Origin: Trichosphaerium sp. ATCC 40318
Taxonomy: Eukaryota > Discosea > Flabellinia > Trichosidae
DNA: 64,000 bases
Assembly (NCBI GenBank): GCA_038496445.1
Contig: JALMLS010000370.1
Location: forward strand, 62,001-126,000
Direction of reading: 5' to 3'
Made by a program: the position numbers and the translations under genes. Under the pieces are notes generated by a model. That model was not told the origin of the DNA. It made no database searches and was given only the letters and a program-made list of their open reading frames with translations. Below are positions 10,551 to 25,500 of the stretch, piece after piece; within the stretch, counting starts at the first letter, position 1, and each line of letters opens with the position of its first letter.

Positions 10551-13173
10551 TTATACATTTTGTAAATCAGTCATAGACTTCTCTAATCCAGCTTTGACTG
10601 AAGGCCAATTTGGATCTTTAGGTGTTGGTTCTAGTTGTAACCATGTCTTGACTTCATCAAGATTATCTTGTTTTACTTGCTTTAGTTGCTTAACAATCGT
10701 TTGTGCTTGTTTCACGCGACCAACATCAAAGTCATTCCACAATAAGACTCCAGAAACAAAGTCGTTATCATCAAGGTAGTAAATAACACCTCGATCGTAT
10801 CGCTCGTCTTGTTCCCAAAGACGTTCTTCACCATCACTGGCCTCTAATTCGCCAGCTTGCCATACAGCAACTGTGCGCTGTGAGGAGTCGCATATACCCA
10901 AGGTTGTGTAACGGTCGCCAGCGATAACATGTCTAACTCTTTGTTTAGCTGGAGATCAAGCAGTACATCTAACGTACGAGTTTCTTAGTACTTGGGTGAG
11001 AACATCTGCTCTTTGGTATACTTTTCCTGTCATCCACTCACCTGCAACAAAACCAGAATGGAACGAAGGAAAGTGACCTGATAGACTAGCACGTTTGTTC
11101 AAATGAGGGACATGCACGGAAGCTAGATTGCCAGCCTACTCTTTGAGTCAACAACCCCCATCTAAACTATAAGGAAATCTAATTGACGTACCACCCAGAG
11201 GTTTGGGAATGTAGACAAACAAGGAGACGTTTCAACTTTGAAATTCTTTTTATCAAATGTGCAGTATTCATGGAATGGCAATACTCGTGGGAACACGTTC
11301 TCTCCAAGTGTAACAACTGGATGTGTTTAGTACTTTTATCAACATAGAAATTGTGTCAAAAAAAAAAGGTACCTAAAACATCGCTCTTCAATTTCTTTCC
11401 ATTCTTCAATGTAATATCAACAGAATCTTCACTTGTACGTTTTACAGCGCCCATATCTTGTCTGATAACATTAACACCAACTATGCAATAGGTTAAATAA
11501 TTGTTTACAAGTAGTCGTTTGCTTACTTTGTTCAAGATTCTGTTCTACACGATTGACTAGGTAGTCAGGAAGCACATGGCCAAGCACACCAGCTGGGCTG
11601 GCTACTTGTGTAATATTGAGTGGTTGTTCTCTGCGTTGAGAAAACTTAGAGAGACTTTGAACAAGGGTAGATGTCCATTCATCTGATCCCAAAATTGTGA
11701 CATTCTTTGTTTCAGGCTTGGATAATTGAGAGTGTAATGATTTAAAGTCATCCGCCTAATAATTAATTAATACTCAATTATTGATGTATTAGGAGGGTAC
11801 ATACTGTTGCAAATGTCATGATATTATCGTGGTAATCTTCAGTTTTGATTCCTGAGTGCTTGAGTGGACCAGCACCTAATTTACTAGTGTAAGCACAACA
11901 ATTAACTCTGCTTTTTTTTTATGCACCTGTTGCCCATAGACATTTGTCGTATGTAACTCTGATACCATCGGCATACATTGAACGTGCTTCAGGGTCAAGT
12001 CTCTGAAAAAAAAAAAAGTTAGTGTCAAAATGTTGTACGGAATGTTATGTGACATTTGGATGCGCTCGTACCTGTGGCTTCTTGCCAGGGATGATAAAAA
12101 AATTATCAACATTTGGGAGGTCGTAAAGAGATCGCAATTTCTTCCCTGTAGATGTTTTAAATTGTAGCTTCTCAGGATCTGCTGTTTCATCCCACATGTT
12201 CTAACATCGGTAAGAAATTTGTTTTACCATGACATTGAAAGACAGCAACAATAAATTGAACATGGGAACCTAGAATCAGTACGTACACGTGCAAGCGCAT
12301 ACTTTATCACGAAAGGATCATCTTCTTGGCAAACAACGAGGATCTACGTGCTTTATTAGCCAACGTTAAAAGTGACACGCAAATAAATAAGGAAATAGCG
12401 TTGGGCAATATAAAATGTCTTTGTAACGCCAATACATAAAGAAGCGGACAAATAAACGGAAGGTACGTACTGAACCCTCTTTGTCTATGCTACGTATTTT
12501 ACTGATGGCTCCAAAAGCTGCCTCTGTGGCACCTACGACTAGATACTTTGTTTTTAGAAGTGTATTAGCGTCCTTGGCGTCCTAGAAATTAAACCATTAA
12601 TAAGTGAAGTCAGCGCAGTTGAAATATGTAATTTCGCAATGCCGTCTGCGTTTAGAAGCGTATGATCGAATTTCTTACCTCTTTTTGTGTAGTCATTTTC
12701 TCGATCTCTGTTTCTAGCTCTCGTGCGACTCTGATGTCTTCTGATATCTCAAAGGCTGATTTAAGCACCTCTCTTTTCCTTGCTTCTGGAAGATTGTCCC
12801 AATTGCCTTCCGCAGGCAATTTGTCTTCGACCAAGCCGAGCAGTGGGTTTTCGTAGAGAAAATAGCTCAACTCATCAGTAGCGTAGGCTGCAGTTTCATT
12901 TTCCGCAATTTTTTCGTCCTTGTCACTCTGTTCTGCTTCAGCAACATAGTTGTAAGCTAAATAAGCAAACTATAACGACGTTACGCAATACAAAAGTGTA
13001 AAAACCTTACGACTCCAACAGCTGCTGCAAACGGAGCTGCTACGCTTGAAAACCTCGTAGTAGAAGTTGCGGCAACACTATGATACCGTTTCCCGGTTGT
13101 TGCCTTTGTGCGGTATTGCTTCGATTTGATGGCTCGTTTCGCTATTGAGCGCTGACAAGTGCGTAACCACATG
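10551..13173 (-). CDS. AIFM1: AIF-like mitochondrial flavoprotein (degenerate motifs)
   Basis: The first about 50 residues are Arg/Ser/Thr-rich without acidic residues (MWLRTCQRSIAKRAIKSKQ), a typical mitochondrial targeting sequence. Further regions align in order with apoptosis-inducing factor: a first Rossmann strand (KYLVVGATEAAFGAISKIR), an NADH-domain strand (NVTILGSDEWTSTLVQSLSK), the segment VLGHVLPDYLVNRVEQNLEQ, the FAD-domain end (LWVAGNLASV), and an AIF C-terminal domain (GICDSSQRTVAVW ... RGVIYYLDDNDFVSGVLLWN). AIF normally binds FAD, anchors respiratory-complex assembly via CHCHD4, and moves to the nucleus in cell death. Here the glycine-rich motifs are degraded and the usual AGD is AGN, so cofactor binding is doubtful. 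Its start is 83 bp from that of the tRNA ligase. Confidence 0.78.
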
Positions 13174-13256
13174 TGTAGCAAAGTACAATCTGAGTTTGGC
13201 TCAAGGCACGACAACAATTATTCCAACTTAACATCAAAACTTCAAAAATATCTAAC
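13174..13256. promoter_or_regulatory. Bidirectional promoter region, 83 bp
   Basis: Lies between the divergent starts of the AIF-like gene and the tRNA ligase. No TATA box is obvious. Transcripts in both directions must initiate in or very near this segment. Confidence 0.4.
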
Positions 13257-16200
13257 ATGGCGGAGCAGAGCAGAAAAAACGAATTTACATGGCCTGTGTG
13301 GTCCGTTGAACAAGCTGAAAAGAAACTTGCAACAGATTACAAACAAAGACTTGCTGTTTGGAATGAAAAGCTACAGCAACATGTATGTGACAATTGCTTT
13401 CTGTAACAGCAAGAATTTCGTGCTAACAGATTGATAGGTGCCAAAAGAGTATCATACCATTATTGAAGATGGTCTACGCGAAGCAGTTACACAAGGTACT
13501 TATTTTAAACGTATTCTGAGCGAAAACATTCGAACTAGCTTAAAAACGCCCTAAAATTTACTTTCAACGCTCCACGGCTATAAACAAAACGTCTTGAAGA
13601 AAATTCAGAGAAGTTAACTATAAAGGCGGAAACCAATACTCAAATTCAGAAATTTGTGTCATTTTAAAAACCGTTTACTGATGACCCTCCTCTAGCTCCT
13701 ACTTTAAAAGATCAGGGAGTGACTAAGAAGTTTTACAACTTTTTGACATATCACAACAATGTGACGATGATGAAGGAGAATTGGAAAGGTTTCACTAACG
13801 TACGTCAACATTATATCAAACACCCTTTGTTTACGCCGAGGAATACTTTCATTAGTTCTATTTTAAGCACTGGCCACACTCTAACCGTATGTTATAGTTT
13901 ACAGGATCGAGTTTTAAAGTTGGTGGCAAACGTTCACGTCGTAAAATGGGCGACGATTCGATTTATCGCGCCAACCCTGAACTGGTTCAACTGCTTCCAA
14001 GGGGATTAACAATTATCAGGGGTACAGACATTCAGAATAAACGTTTTGATGTGCTTACTTGTCGCCTCTAGATTCTAAAACGCAGCACTCAGAGGTTGTT
14101 GTGTTTGCTAACAGGAAATTTTTTGGGCGTCAAGAAGGTGACGATGATGACACTGACCTCTGTTCTTCGTCCATGCAAGAAGGTAATTTTTGTTGTTGCA
14201 TTGCATGTAAAGTACAAACACGTGTTTAGATGCCTTTAAAAAGTTTTTGGTTTCGATTAAAGCCAACGGTGAAAATTGCCAGGTTCGTCATTCGTTCGTT
14301 CAAATGTCTTGTCATTAAAATCATTGATAGATTGGTGTCATGCCTGACGGCAAAGGGTGGTGTATTGGCTCGAAGAATCGTAAAATATTGGCGTTAACAA
14401 AAGACGATGTGAAGAGATTTAAAGATGATCAAATGTACTTCAAACATATTTCAAATCAACATTGTCCACGTGACTGACTTTCTTTGAGGTATTCTTATGC
14501 TAGTGAGATGGCCCTCGGGTTTTTCGCATACCTTGAGAAGATGGGAAAAGAAAAAGAGCAGGTAAGTCAGCGGACTAGTTAACTGTACATACAAGTATTG
14601 ATGTATCTCTCTTTACAGGAGTTGATAGACTTTTTGTTGGCGACACGACTCACCCTCAATTTCGAATTTGAAAGCCCTGCTCATCAACATTTGGTATTGC
14701 TCAAGGAAGAAAGGCTAGTCATGATTGCAGTCACTGGTATACATATTCAAAACAAAGCATTGCATCCTATCTTCAGTACGTTCTCAGAAAACAGTCTTCA
14801 CTTGACTTATACCGTCTAATAGCTTCTGCCATTGGCAAGTATTTCGGATTCCCTTCAGCTCTTGAAGACACCACAACCTATGACAAGGTACATTACTATT
14901 ACTGCTCTCAGTTGAGTTCTAAGTCGTGTTATTAGAGTAGCGCAGATGAGATCTGTACAAAGATAATCCATGAGTTTGATTGTGAGGGAGGTGTACTCAT
15001 TTTACTTGACAAAGACATGCAAGTATTTGATTTTGTCAAGGTAAACTAATCATCAAGTTGACCTACTCCATGGTATGCTAAATATTTGTTTGTAGGTTAA
15101 AACGTACTGGTATATAGCTCTCCGAGCAATACGTGAAAAAGTGAAGCATTTGGCTAATAATGCAACGTTGTACAAGGCGTGTAATGGCATTCAATCAAGG
15201 CTTCAGATGTTACAGCAACAACGTAATTTGTCTAGGACCCTCATTGACAAATTTGTTAAACTTGGTGTATGCTTTGCTGAGTGGCTAACACAAGATAAGG
15301 CGCATCTCGAAGAGTATGTCCAGACGACTACTTAAACCCTACTCACTCTTTTTTTCACAGCTTGGTCGATCACTATCCTCTCAGGTGGCACCAATTCCTC
15401 GTTGCAAAGAAGTATCCGCTTGATAAGAGCCTGCTATCAATCCCAGATGCGGATATCCCTGTTGTGAAATTCAGTAAAGATGACTTGCCTCTCCTTGTAA
15501 TTATACAAGGTATACCAGGACTCGGTAAATCATTCGTTTGCAGCAAAGTACGTTGGTTAATTACATCGTTTTGAAACTGATACACCTCCAAGCTTGTCGA
15601 AACTTTAAGTGACCACACTCAAGGTGTCCCTATCTCCGCTGTGGCTGTGGCTCAAGATGACTTTGTCAAAGAACACGGCAAGGTAATGTTGGATGCTTTG
15701 TATTCTGTTTTTCTTTACTGATTATGTGTAGAAGAGTGGTCAATTTTGTGTGAAACACGTTCGTCAGTTATGTGCTGACAAGAAACACAAAGTAATCATC
15801 TTGGCGAGGAATAACGGCAACAAACAACAATATAAAAATTATCTAAACGTGGAATCCGATGGATTGTGTCGTGTCATCTTTATTGCACCTGAAGAAATGA
15901 CAACAAAGATCGAAGAGCTCGTTTATTTGTCCATGGTACCAATCATCCATTTTCTCAATGTTGAGTTAGTCTAACAATCCTTTAGGCATCAGTACTTTAC
16001 AGACAAGTCTCTAAAGAAGCACATCCTACAGGTATTTGAATAGCCTGTTATTGTAGTTGAAAGCCATACTAATGTTTATTTTAAGACTCGATGAAACAGA
16101 CAGCACTGGCGTCACTTCCTCTCAAGTTCCTCGGAGAGTTTAAACAACACCCAGCAGCGTTTACTGTGAAGTATGTTAATGGCAAAGTTACTGTACCATC

Positions 16201-17005
16201 GTTCAACAAATTCAAGCAATTCATCAAGCCTTTCAAGGTACGGAAATATTGCTCTTGTTTCAATTTCGATATCACTAAATTTTGTTTCTTTAGAGCAGAG
16301 GATTCAAGTCCAAGGATGCAACGCAAAAGGACTTGCAAATGTATGGTCTTGTGGGGAAAGATGCTATTGCAACCGTCGTTGAGAAGGGTCATCGTCCAGC
16401 TGAGAGTACAGCTAAAGCAATGGCGGCAATAATTAGAAAAATACTACCTGTTCAAATACCTCAAACTGGTAAGCCTCCATCACCCATCTCAGCTCACAAA
16501 ACTCACTATTTGCAGGATCATACATCGGCGTCAAACTAAGTCTGGAGACATCCAAGTTGCTCATGCAAAAATGCACAGCTTTATTGGATGCATCTTCTAT
16601 CGCCAAGTGGCAAAAACATGGCAACCATGTTACCTTTGCGCATGCCAATAACTTCTTTGATATCCAAGACTTGTGGTCAAAGGTGGAAAGCAAACTCGGA
16701 GAAGAGATCACAATCAATATCACTGGTTTAGTCCATGATGCAAAGAGCTTGGCTGCTGTCACCTTGAATCTCGTTGGCAGTGATGGCACATCTCTAGACA
16801 GCTTAGTACATACAGGCGTACCGCATATCACCATCGTTACAGCACCAGGTATTATCATTTTCAAGCGACTCTTTTACATCTGTTTTGACACCATTTGTTA
16901 GGCGTGCCAGCCTACAGGTCTTCCACTGTTATAAAAGAAGGTAAAGCAGAAAAGAAGGCTCTAAAAATGAAGATAACAGGCCGTGTCCACATGTTTTCGT
17001 ACTGA
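13257..17005 (+). CDS. TRL1: Trifunctional tRNA ligase (ligase, kinase, 2H phosphoesterase)
   Basis: Starts MAEQSRKNEFTWPVWSVEQA. The N-terminal adenylyltransferase has a nucleotidyl-lysine motif in SIKANGENCQIG (about 14255-14335), followed by DGKGWCIGSKNRK and TLNFEFESPAHQHLV. A polynucleotide-kinase-like domain has a P-loop, IIQGIPGLGKSFVCSK (about 15500-15550). The C-terminal domain carries two HxT motifs, HVTFAHANN (about 16626) and HITIVTAPG (about 16829), the signature of 2H cyclic phosphodiesterases. This order matches fungal/plant tRNA ligases, which open the 2',3'-cyclic phosphate, phosphorylate the 5'-OH and seal tRNA exons (and HAC1-type mRNA in fungi). A candidate polyadenylation signal, AATAAA, lies just after the stop. 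Many introns are tiny, so the 13.5-14.0 kb stretch is the least certain part of the model. Confidence 0.83.
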
Positions 17006-17085
17006 TTTGGGGTTTTTTTGTTGTTGTTTGTCGTTATTAATAAAGTTTGTTTTCATTATGTACAAGGTTGTTTTATTTACAAATA

Positions 17086-19189
17086 TCAGTACAATTTGAG
17101 ACCAGCTATTAAGGAGTCTAAAGCCGATCTGTTGCATGGTCCAAAGGCAATGGCTGTTTGTGTACCTTCCTTAACTTGTGTCGCTCCTGCGTCTACCACC
17201 AGAAAATGAGGAACGTTAAGTTTTGCAGCTTCTGTTGCCCTTGTATCCAATGAACCTGTTGTTTTGACTATAATTTTTCTTTGTCCGGTATTTAGCCATT
17301 CTTCAGCTACTGACGGACTGTTTTTCTGAACTTCCAGATATCCGCCCATCGTAGCGTGGCAGCATTGCGATGCTATCTTACCTTTGGACATTTTTATATC
17401 TGTTCTTACGCATATGGCCATGATCACTTGTTCCTTAACAGCTGGTTCAAATCCAGGATCGTAATGGACGAGCTTAGTTTCTCCTGTTTTCTTAAAATCA
17501 CGTGGACAGCAAGGACAGGCTTCGACGCCACTATGAAGTTTGGCTAAGAATGACGCTGATGGTTTGAAAAACTTGGTAGGCAGGAGAAGATCGAACATCT
17601 TGTGTACTTTCATTCCTGTATCAATTGTTAGTTTAAGAACAATGTATAGCTCCCATCATACCTTTTCTAAGTACCCGAAAATCGGGGCGATCAGCATTAT
17701 TCAGGCCGTATAGAATATCACGGTCCAACTCCCATGAGTACAACTGGCTTCCAGTCGATGAGTATGGCCCAAATCTACGAGGATATTAGGACACAACTTG
17801 AAAAATGTTTGTACGTACGGATTATATTCGCATAGTGTAGCTGTGTTGCTGCTTTGGTTGTATATAATGTCCATGATGTAATTAGGCCATGGTACCAACG
17901 GGTCTGTTATTTTGAATACTTGCAGTGCCGCGTCAATCACCTTATCTCCAAATTCTGGTTTCTCAAAAGCAGGCATGTAGTTTGGGTAACACATTGGATT
18001 GATTGCTGTCATTTTGTTGTTATACACCCAACACCTAAATTCCATCTTGCTTGGGAATTCTACCTGTAAAGAAAAGCGTATTAATACCAACATGTTGTAT
18101 TAGATGACTTACCCAATGTTGTATAACAAGATTAAGTGTCGGGTCGTGCTCTGGCTTCACTTTAAGTTGCAAATAGCTCCGACAATCCTCTGCAGTTCTT
18201 TTGCTTGATACTAATGCCTTCACAACTTGTAGTGTAGTTCTAGCTTGACAACGCTTCAAAGGAGGTTCCTTGTCTGTTGCCTTTATGAGAGCGTTCATCA
18301 ATTGCTGTTCTTTGTAAAATAAACTATCCTTTGGGCTTCGTGTTGATAGTTTGAAAAAGAATGAAGGTTTCTCACTTGTAGACGCTTCACTGAGGTTCAA
18401 GGTTTTTAGCGCTTCTTCCACTTGAGGCTTTAATGTGGCTGCCAATTCAAATATTTTTGACATTGCGTCCTCTAAACTCAGTCAGCAAGACGCTGTACTT
18501 CAATAATACTTACGTAGATACACTCCTCTATCGGTTTCGAGATGTAGGTTATATATGGATTCAAGTGTGTCACGGGTTAATGGGATGAGTGCTGCTGGCG
18601 GCACTATTGGCTTTTCGTTGATAGTTTTCTTGGATATAGCAGGATACCACGTGTCATAATTGAACGAGTTCGCATACAAAAGATATAACTGAGCCATGAG
18701 ATCCTCGATACCAAAATCAGACGATTGCGTAAAAATAGAATGATAAAATTCTGTCTTCTCTAAATGGTAGTCAATAAAACATACATGTCTCGCGTGATGT
18801 ACCTTCTTCTGGCGTTCTTGGAGTTATTGTACTCATTTTTTCTTTTGGGAGCAACTTTGGTGGTGTCAATTTAACTGAAAGCTGATTGATTAAGGCGCAA
18901 CAGCTTTTGGGGTATGCGACCAGCAACAGAGACGAATTTGGTTCCAAAGCTTGTACATGGAACGGCAAATACTTGTATATGTTGTGTTGGCACACAGGTA
19001 TACGCGTGCTGTCCGCAAAGCTAAGTTTACGGTTTTCCTTCTTAGATAGCTTCGGTTGGATAGCGAACGCTACGGAACAGTTATAGCTGGATTTTATACG
19101 TATAAAGTACCTTCTGCTAGCGTATTAAACTCAAAAGGGGGAGTTGTGGTCATAAGAGGCTGTGTTGTAACTTTGAATAAGTAGAACAT
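17086..19189 (-). CDS. CDC123-like protein, apparently fused to peptidyl-tRNA hydrolase 2
   Basis: Starts MFYLFKVTTQPLMTTTPP. After a poorly conserved N-terminus there is a D123/CDC123 ATP-grasp-like domain: FFFKLSTRSPKD, KMEFRCWVYNNKMTAINPM, and the closing EYNPFGPYSSTGSQLYSWEL. CDC123 chaperones eIF2 assembly. The exon then runs LNNADRPDFRVLRKG and splices in frame across 17613-17660 to a second domain that is clearly Pth2: MSKGKIASQCCHATMGGYL, IIVKTTGSLDTRA, and a terminal AFGPCNRSALDSLIAGLKLY. Pth2 releases peptides from stalled peptidyl-tRNA. A linker with CPCC and basic residues lies between. If the intron is instead not removed, the CDC123 part ends ten codons later at TAA and Pth2 starts separately at MKVHKMFD. 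Both readings are possible. Confidence 0.75.
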
Positions 19190-19322
19190 GTTGTTCTCTG
19201 AAAATATGACGAAAAAGTTAGAAAAGAGTTGTGAACAAATTTCAAGTAGATTGTCTCCTTGATCAATAATACATTGTAAACAGTTCTGTACAGTTTTTAT
19301 TGTTGCGTATAGCAGCAGTTAT

Positions 19323-21445
<2,123 letters not shown>

Positions 21446-21783
21446 GTCTTTCCGAGATCGCGTGGGTCTATTGTTCAAAATCTTTAGCTTTACAGATCAG
21501 AGCCTTCTTATTGAACTATACTGTAACTTGTGCCAGTATGTAGATACTCAATGACAAAATACAAGGCCCGTTAAGGAATGCGCCGATACAATAAGCCCAC
21601 GCCAACGGTCAGCGCCAATTTTAAGTATAAATTTCGTATTACATACGGCACGCGTATGCAATATAACAACAGCTGATTCAAATGCCCACCATTAACCTCA
21701 CAAAACGCGAGTGAATGAAACTGTTTATTTTAAACCACCTTTAACAAAGGGTACAAGAGTGCGTATGAAATATACGGTTACAT

Positions 21784-22377
21784 TTATAACTCTGTCTTTG
21801 AATCCTCTTCATCAAGCTTTTTTCTATCGTACTTGGACAAATCGATTCCTGACAAATCTTTCTTTAGCTCGTCCATGTTAGGTTCCTTCCATAGTATTAG
21901 CGATAAGAGGTTTTTTTTTCCTTATTTGTGGTTCGGACGCACCTCGAATTTGGCAGAACCAAATAAAGAGCTCCAAGAAGATCTGAGCCAGTCCATGGTC
22001 TTGCTAACAACAGAATCGTCTGCGCAAATGTTGTTGCATAGCGTAGGAGCTACCGTACAGTACTTACAATATTTGCAATACTCACAATTTGGTTGAGACT
22101 CTGATTTCTCGCTGTAATATGTTAGAACAAGGGTAAATGCGCACTAGATAACAGTACCATGGACACTGATCGCAATACTACAATGTGTGAGTGATCAAAC
22201 TAGTTTTCAGTACTTTAAACAGGCAGCAACAACGCAAATAGCGTGGCTGGAGCCTTGCTTACGTGGCAAATTGTAAAAACGTACGTGACAGAACTCTGCG
22301 TACTCGCAATACTCGCATAATGCGTGTGTGGTTACAAACAAAGTTGCTAAGAGGAGAAGTAGCGACACAAATTTCAT
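21784..22377 (-). CDS. Small cysteine-rich ER-lumen protein ending in KTEL
   Basis: Begins with a signal peptide (MKFVSLLLLLATLFVTTHA), then a run of closely spaced cysteines across three exons (CEYCEYAEFCH, YCDQCPCEKSE, CEYCKYCKYCTVAP), then a short Trp-rich stretch (TMDWLRSSWSSLFGSAKFE) and an acidic/basic tail ending DEEDSKTEL. KTEL resembles the KDEL/HDEL retrieval signal, so the product is probably a soluble ER resident. The CxYCxYC pattern recalls the cysteine cluster at the end of the vertebrate sarcoplasmic-reticulum histidine-rich calcium protein, but that is a weak comparison. Role unknown; metal binding or thiol chemistry are possible. Divergent from VPS15 with 169 bp between starts. 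Confidence 0.65.
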
Positions 22378-22546
22378 TTTGAGAAGTTGGTTTTTTAGTT
22401 GTAAAATAGCGCGGATAAAAAAAACTGTAAAAAGTCAACATGTTTAGCACAATGCACTTGATTAATTTAACGTTACAGACTAATTAATGCGTAGCGAGAG
22501 CTACTACCAGCGTTGATATATATAATTGCAATTCTATTCGGCAGAA
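22378..22546. promoter_or_regulatory. Divergent promoter region between the CxYC gene and VPS15
   Basis: 169 bp separating opposite starts. A TATATATAATTG stretch at about 22516-22527, 20-30 bp before the VPS15 start, could act as a TATA-like element, but the transcription start is not known. Confidence 0.35.
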
Positions 22547-25500
22547 ATGGGTAATAACTTTACAGCCAACACTAATATCCATCTCGACTTTCTACATGAG
22601 CTACAAGGCATAACTAAGCGTGAAGTGCTCAGTGATGGCCGCTTCTTGAAAACTATACGCTGTATGCATGACGAAGGCACAGTGCTTGTAAAAGTGTACC
22701 TAAAACACGAAAAAATAGAGCTTAAGGAACAAATGAAAGATCTTGAAGGTATTATCCTGCTCCCAGTATTTTAAATGATCATAATCTAACGTATTCTTGT
22801 AGAGATACGCGACACGTGCCACGCCAGGAAAGCGCGTAATGTAATACCTTTTCAACAGTTTGTTGAGACAGAAAAAGCTGGTTACATGATCAGGCAGTAC
22901 TTCCATAACAATCTCTACGATCGCATTAGGTACAGATTTTTCGTGTCAATTGTTGTTGACAGTTCTCTCACTATTTTTTTAACTAGTACACGACCTTTTC
23001 TCAGCACCCTAGAGAAGAAATGGATAACGTACCAACTACTAACAGCACTCGAACAAAACCATTTTTATGGGATTTGGCATGGCGATTTAAAAAACGAAAA
23101 TGTCATGGTCACCAGGCACGCCAAAATTATATGAAAGTATAAAAAAAATTGACATCTTTTTGGCATACAGTTGGAATTGGGTATATTTGTCAGACTTTGC
23201 AACGTATAAGGTACACTATCCTGTGCTTTGTTTTCATTGGCTGCATCCTTCTAACCTAAGGCTAGCCCACGTACATACCGGAAGACAACCCAGCACATTT
23301 TTCGTACTACTTTGACACTTCTGGTCGTCGTACATGCTTTCTTGCACCAGAGAGATTTTATAGCAAAAATCAGAAACCAGTAGCAGATGATACTGGTAAT
23401 GGAGAGCCTTTGTTGACCCCTCGAATGGATATTTTTTCTCTTGGATGTTGTATTGCAGAGCTTTGGCTTGATGGCATGTCAATATTCAATTTTTCAGAGC
23501 TGTTACGATACAGGACAGGCGATTATGATCCGACGCCCAAGTACTATTTAGAATTTTTCACATTTAAGTCTTTTTCTAACCGTGCGCGCACAGAGTCAAC
23601 AGGATCCCAGATGAAAACTTGCGTGAGTTGGTTTTACAGTATGTTGCCTTTTGAGACAATGTTTGTACTAACAACATATATTATAGTATGATACAACGTG
23701 ATCCTGAGAAGCGTTTGTCTGCTAGCAGCTATCTTCACGAATGGAAAACACAAATATTTCCAGACTACTTCCCGTACGTGTTTTGCCTTGCATTGTCATT
23801 CTTTGTACGTATATTGGCTAATGTGTGTTCTATGTATTAGATATTTACATACAAAGATATTTGAGTTGATGCAAATGGCACCTGACAATAGGTTATACGC
23901 CATAAGGGACGGTTTTCAAGACATATTGGAGCATGTTAGGCCAAGTCACCTTCGTGTCAACAAAGAAGAGATTAAGAGGACAATCTTAAAAGACTTTACG
24001 TCTGTTCTACCTTCAGAACCTCAGCAAGAAGAAGCTCCAGCGATGAAAGTTAGACGATCAGTGTCTTCCGCACAAAAAGCGATGCATGCAACACAAAAAT
24101 TGCTGCTAGATACGGATGCCTTGGTGCATAAGATTATGACCCAAGAGACTTTACCTAGTAAATCTGACAAAACTCAAACTGAGGACAATGTACGCAATAG
24201 ACTGCCTATATTGAATCGGCTGGCTAACTACTGTTTAGTCTTTGCTTAAGGCTGTCAATGATTCTCAGCAAGCCCGAGATACCTCCAAAGGACCAAACAA
24301 AGAGTTAGATATTCAAGAAGCGCAAGGGATGGCCCTTATCGCCAGTCTTGTTTGTGCCATGCTAAGGCACGTGCGTACGCCATTGGCGAAGATGTGTGGA
24401 TTAGAGGTTCTGTCAATGTCTGCCGAACATCTAGACGATGAAGTAAAGTTGATGTGGCTGCTGCCATATATTGTCTCGCTCCTCACACCACCTGATTCGT
24501 CAGCGCTGGTCCGTGCTGTTGCAATCAAGACGTTATCTCATGTTGTACGCTTTTTACACACTATACTAGCAAATGCTGAACAGTGCTTACAACGGTTAGT
24601 TGAGCATGGTAAAGACAGTACCGCCTCATGAGGCGCCACTGTTTCCAGAGTATTTATTGCCAATATTAAACCAATATGTACGCTCTGAAAAAGAGGAGCT
24701 AGTACGCGAAGCTTATGCGTCTTGCCTTCCAACCCTTGCAGAGAATGCTAAAAGATTCCTTGAAGTAACATTTATTCAAAAAACAACTAAGGATCCCAAA
24801 CAAGTGCGTCCACTTTCTTCAACACCTTAGATACTCGATAGTAATACATGTGTTAGTCTACATTTGGTGAAGAGATTAAACGGTTGAGAGAGTCATTTAA
24901 AGAAGTTGCTGAGCAGATGTTATCGAAAGACAGCTCGAAGGCAGTTAAGAAAGCTATTCTATTAGACATCGCTCGACTTTGTGGTTTCTTTGGGGAGGAT
25001 GGTACTGAGTTGTTATTGCTTCCTTTGATCATTGGTTGTCTGGATGATCGAGACTGGGAGCTGGAGTGCGTCTTTTTCCAAAATATAGTGGGTGTGAGTG
25101 AGGTTGCAACTGTTGAAACCATAGAACAAATTGTAGATGTCCACGTCCTCCCAAAAGTTTATGGTACGACCCCCTTGCTCTATGTGGTAACATGAATTAT
25201 TAATTGATTTATATCTAGACGAAAAGGACTTTGTTGTTGATAAAGCATTGAACTGTTTGACGTCGCTTGTACTGCAAAACACCAAAATGTTCAACAAACG
25301 ATATCTCATTGAAGTTGTCACAATTTCAGCGCCTTTGCTTCTTCATCCAAACTCTTGGATACGATACGCTGTTATAGGACTTTTCGACGCCATAGCTAAA
25401 AGGTTGTCACTGGAAGAAACGCATATTTGGTTTATACCTATTTTGGTCCCATTTTTAACAATGAGGATAGCCACAATCACTCGCCAAGCCCTTATTCGCG

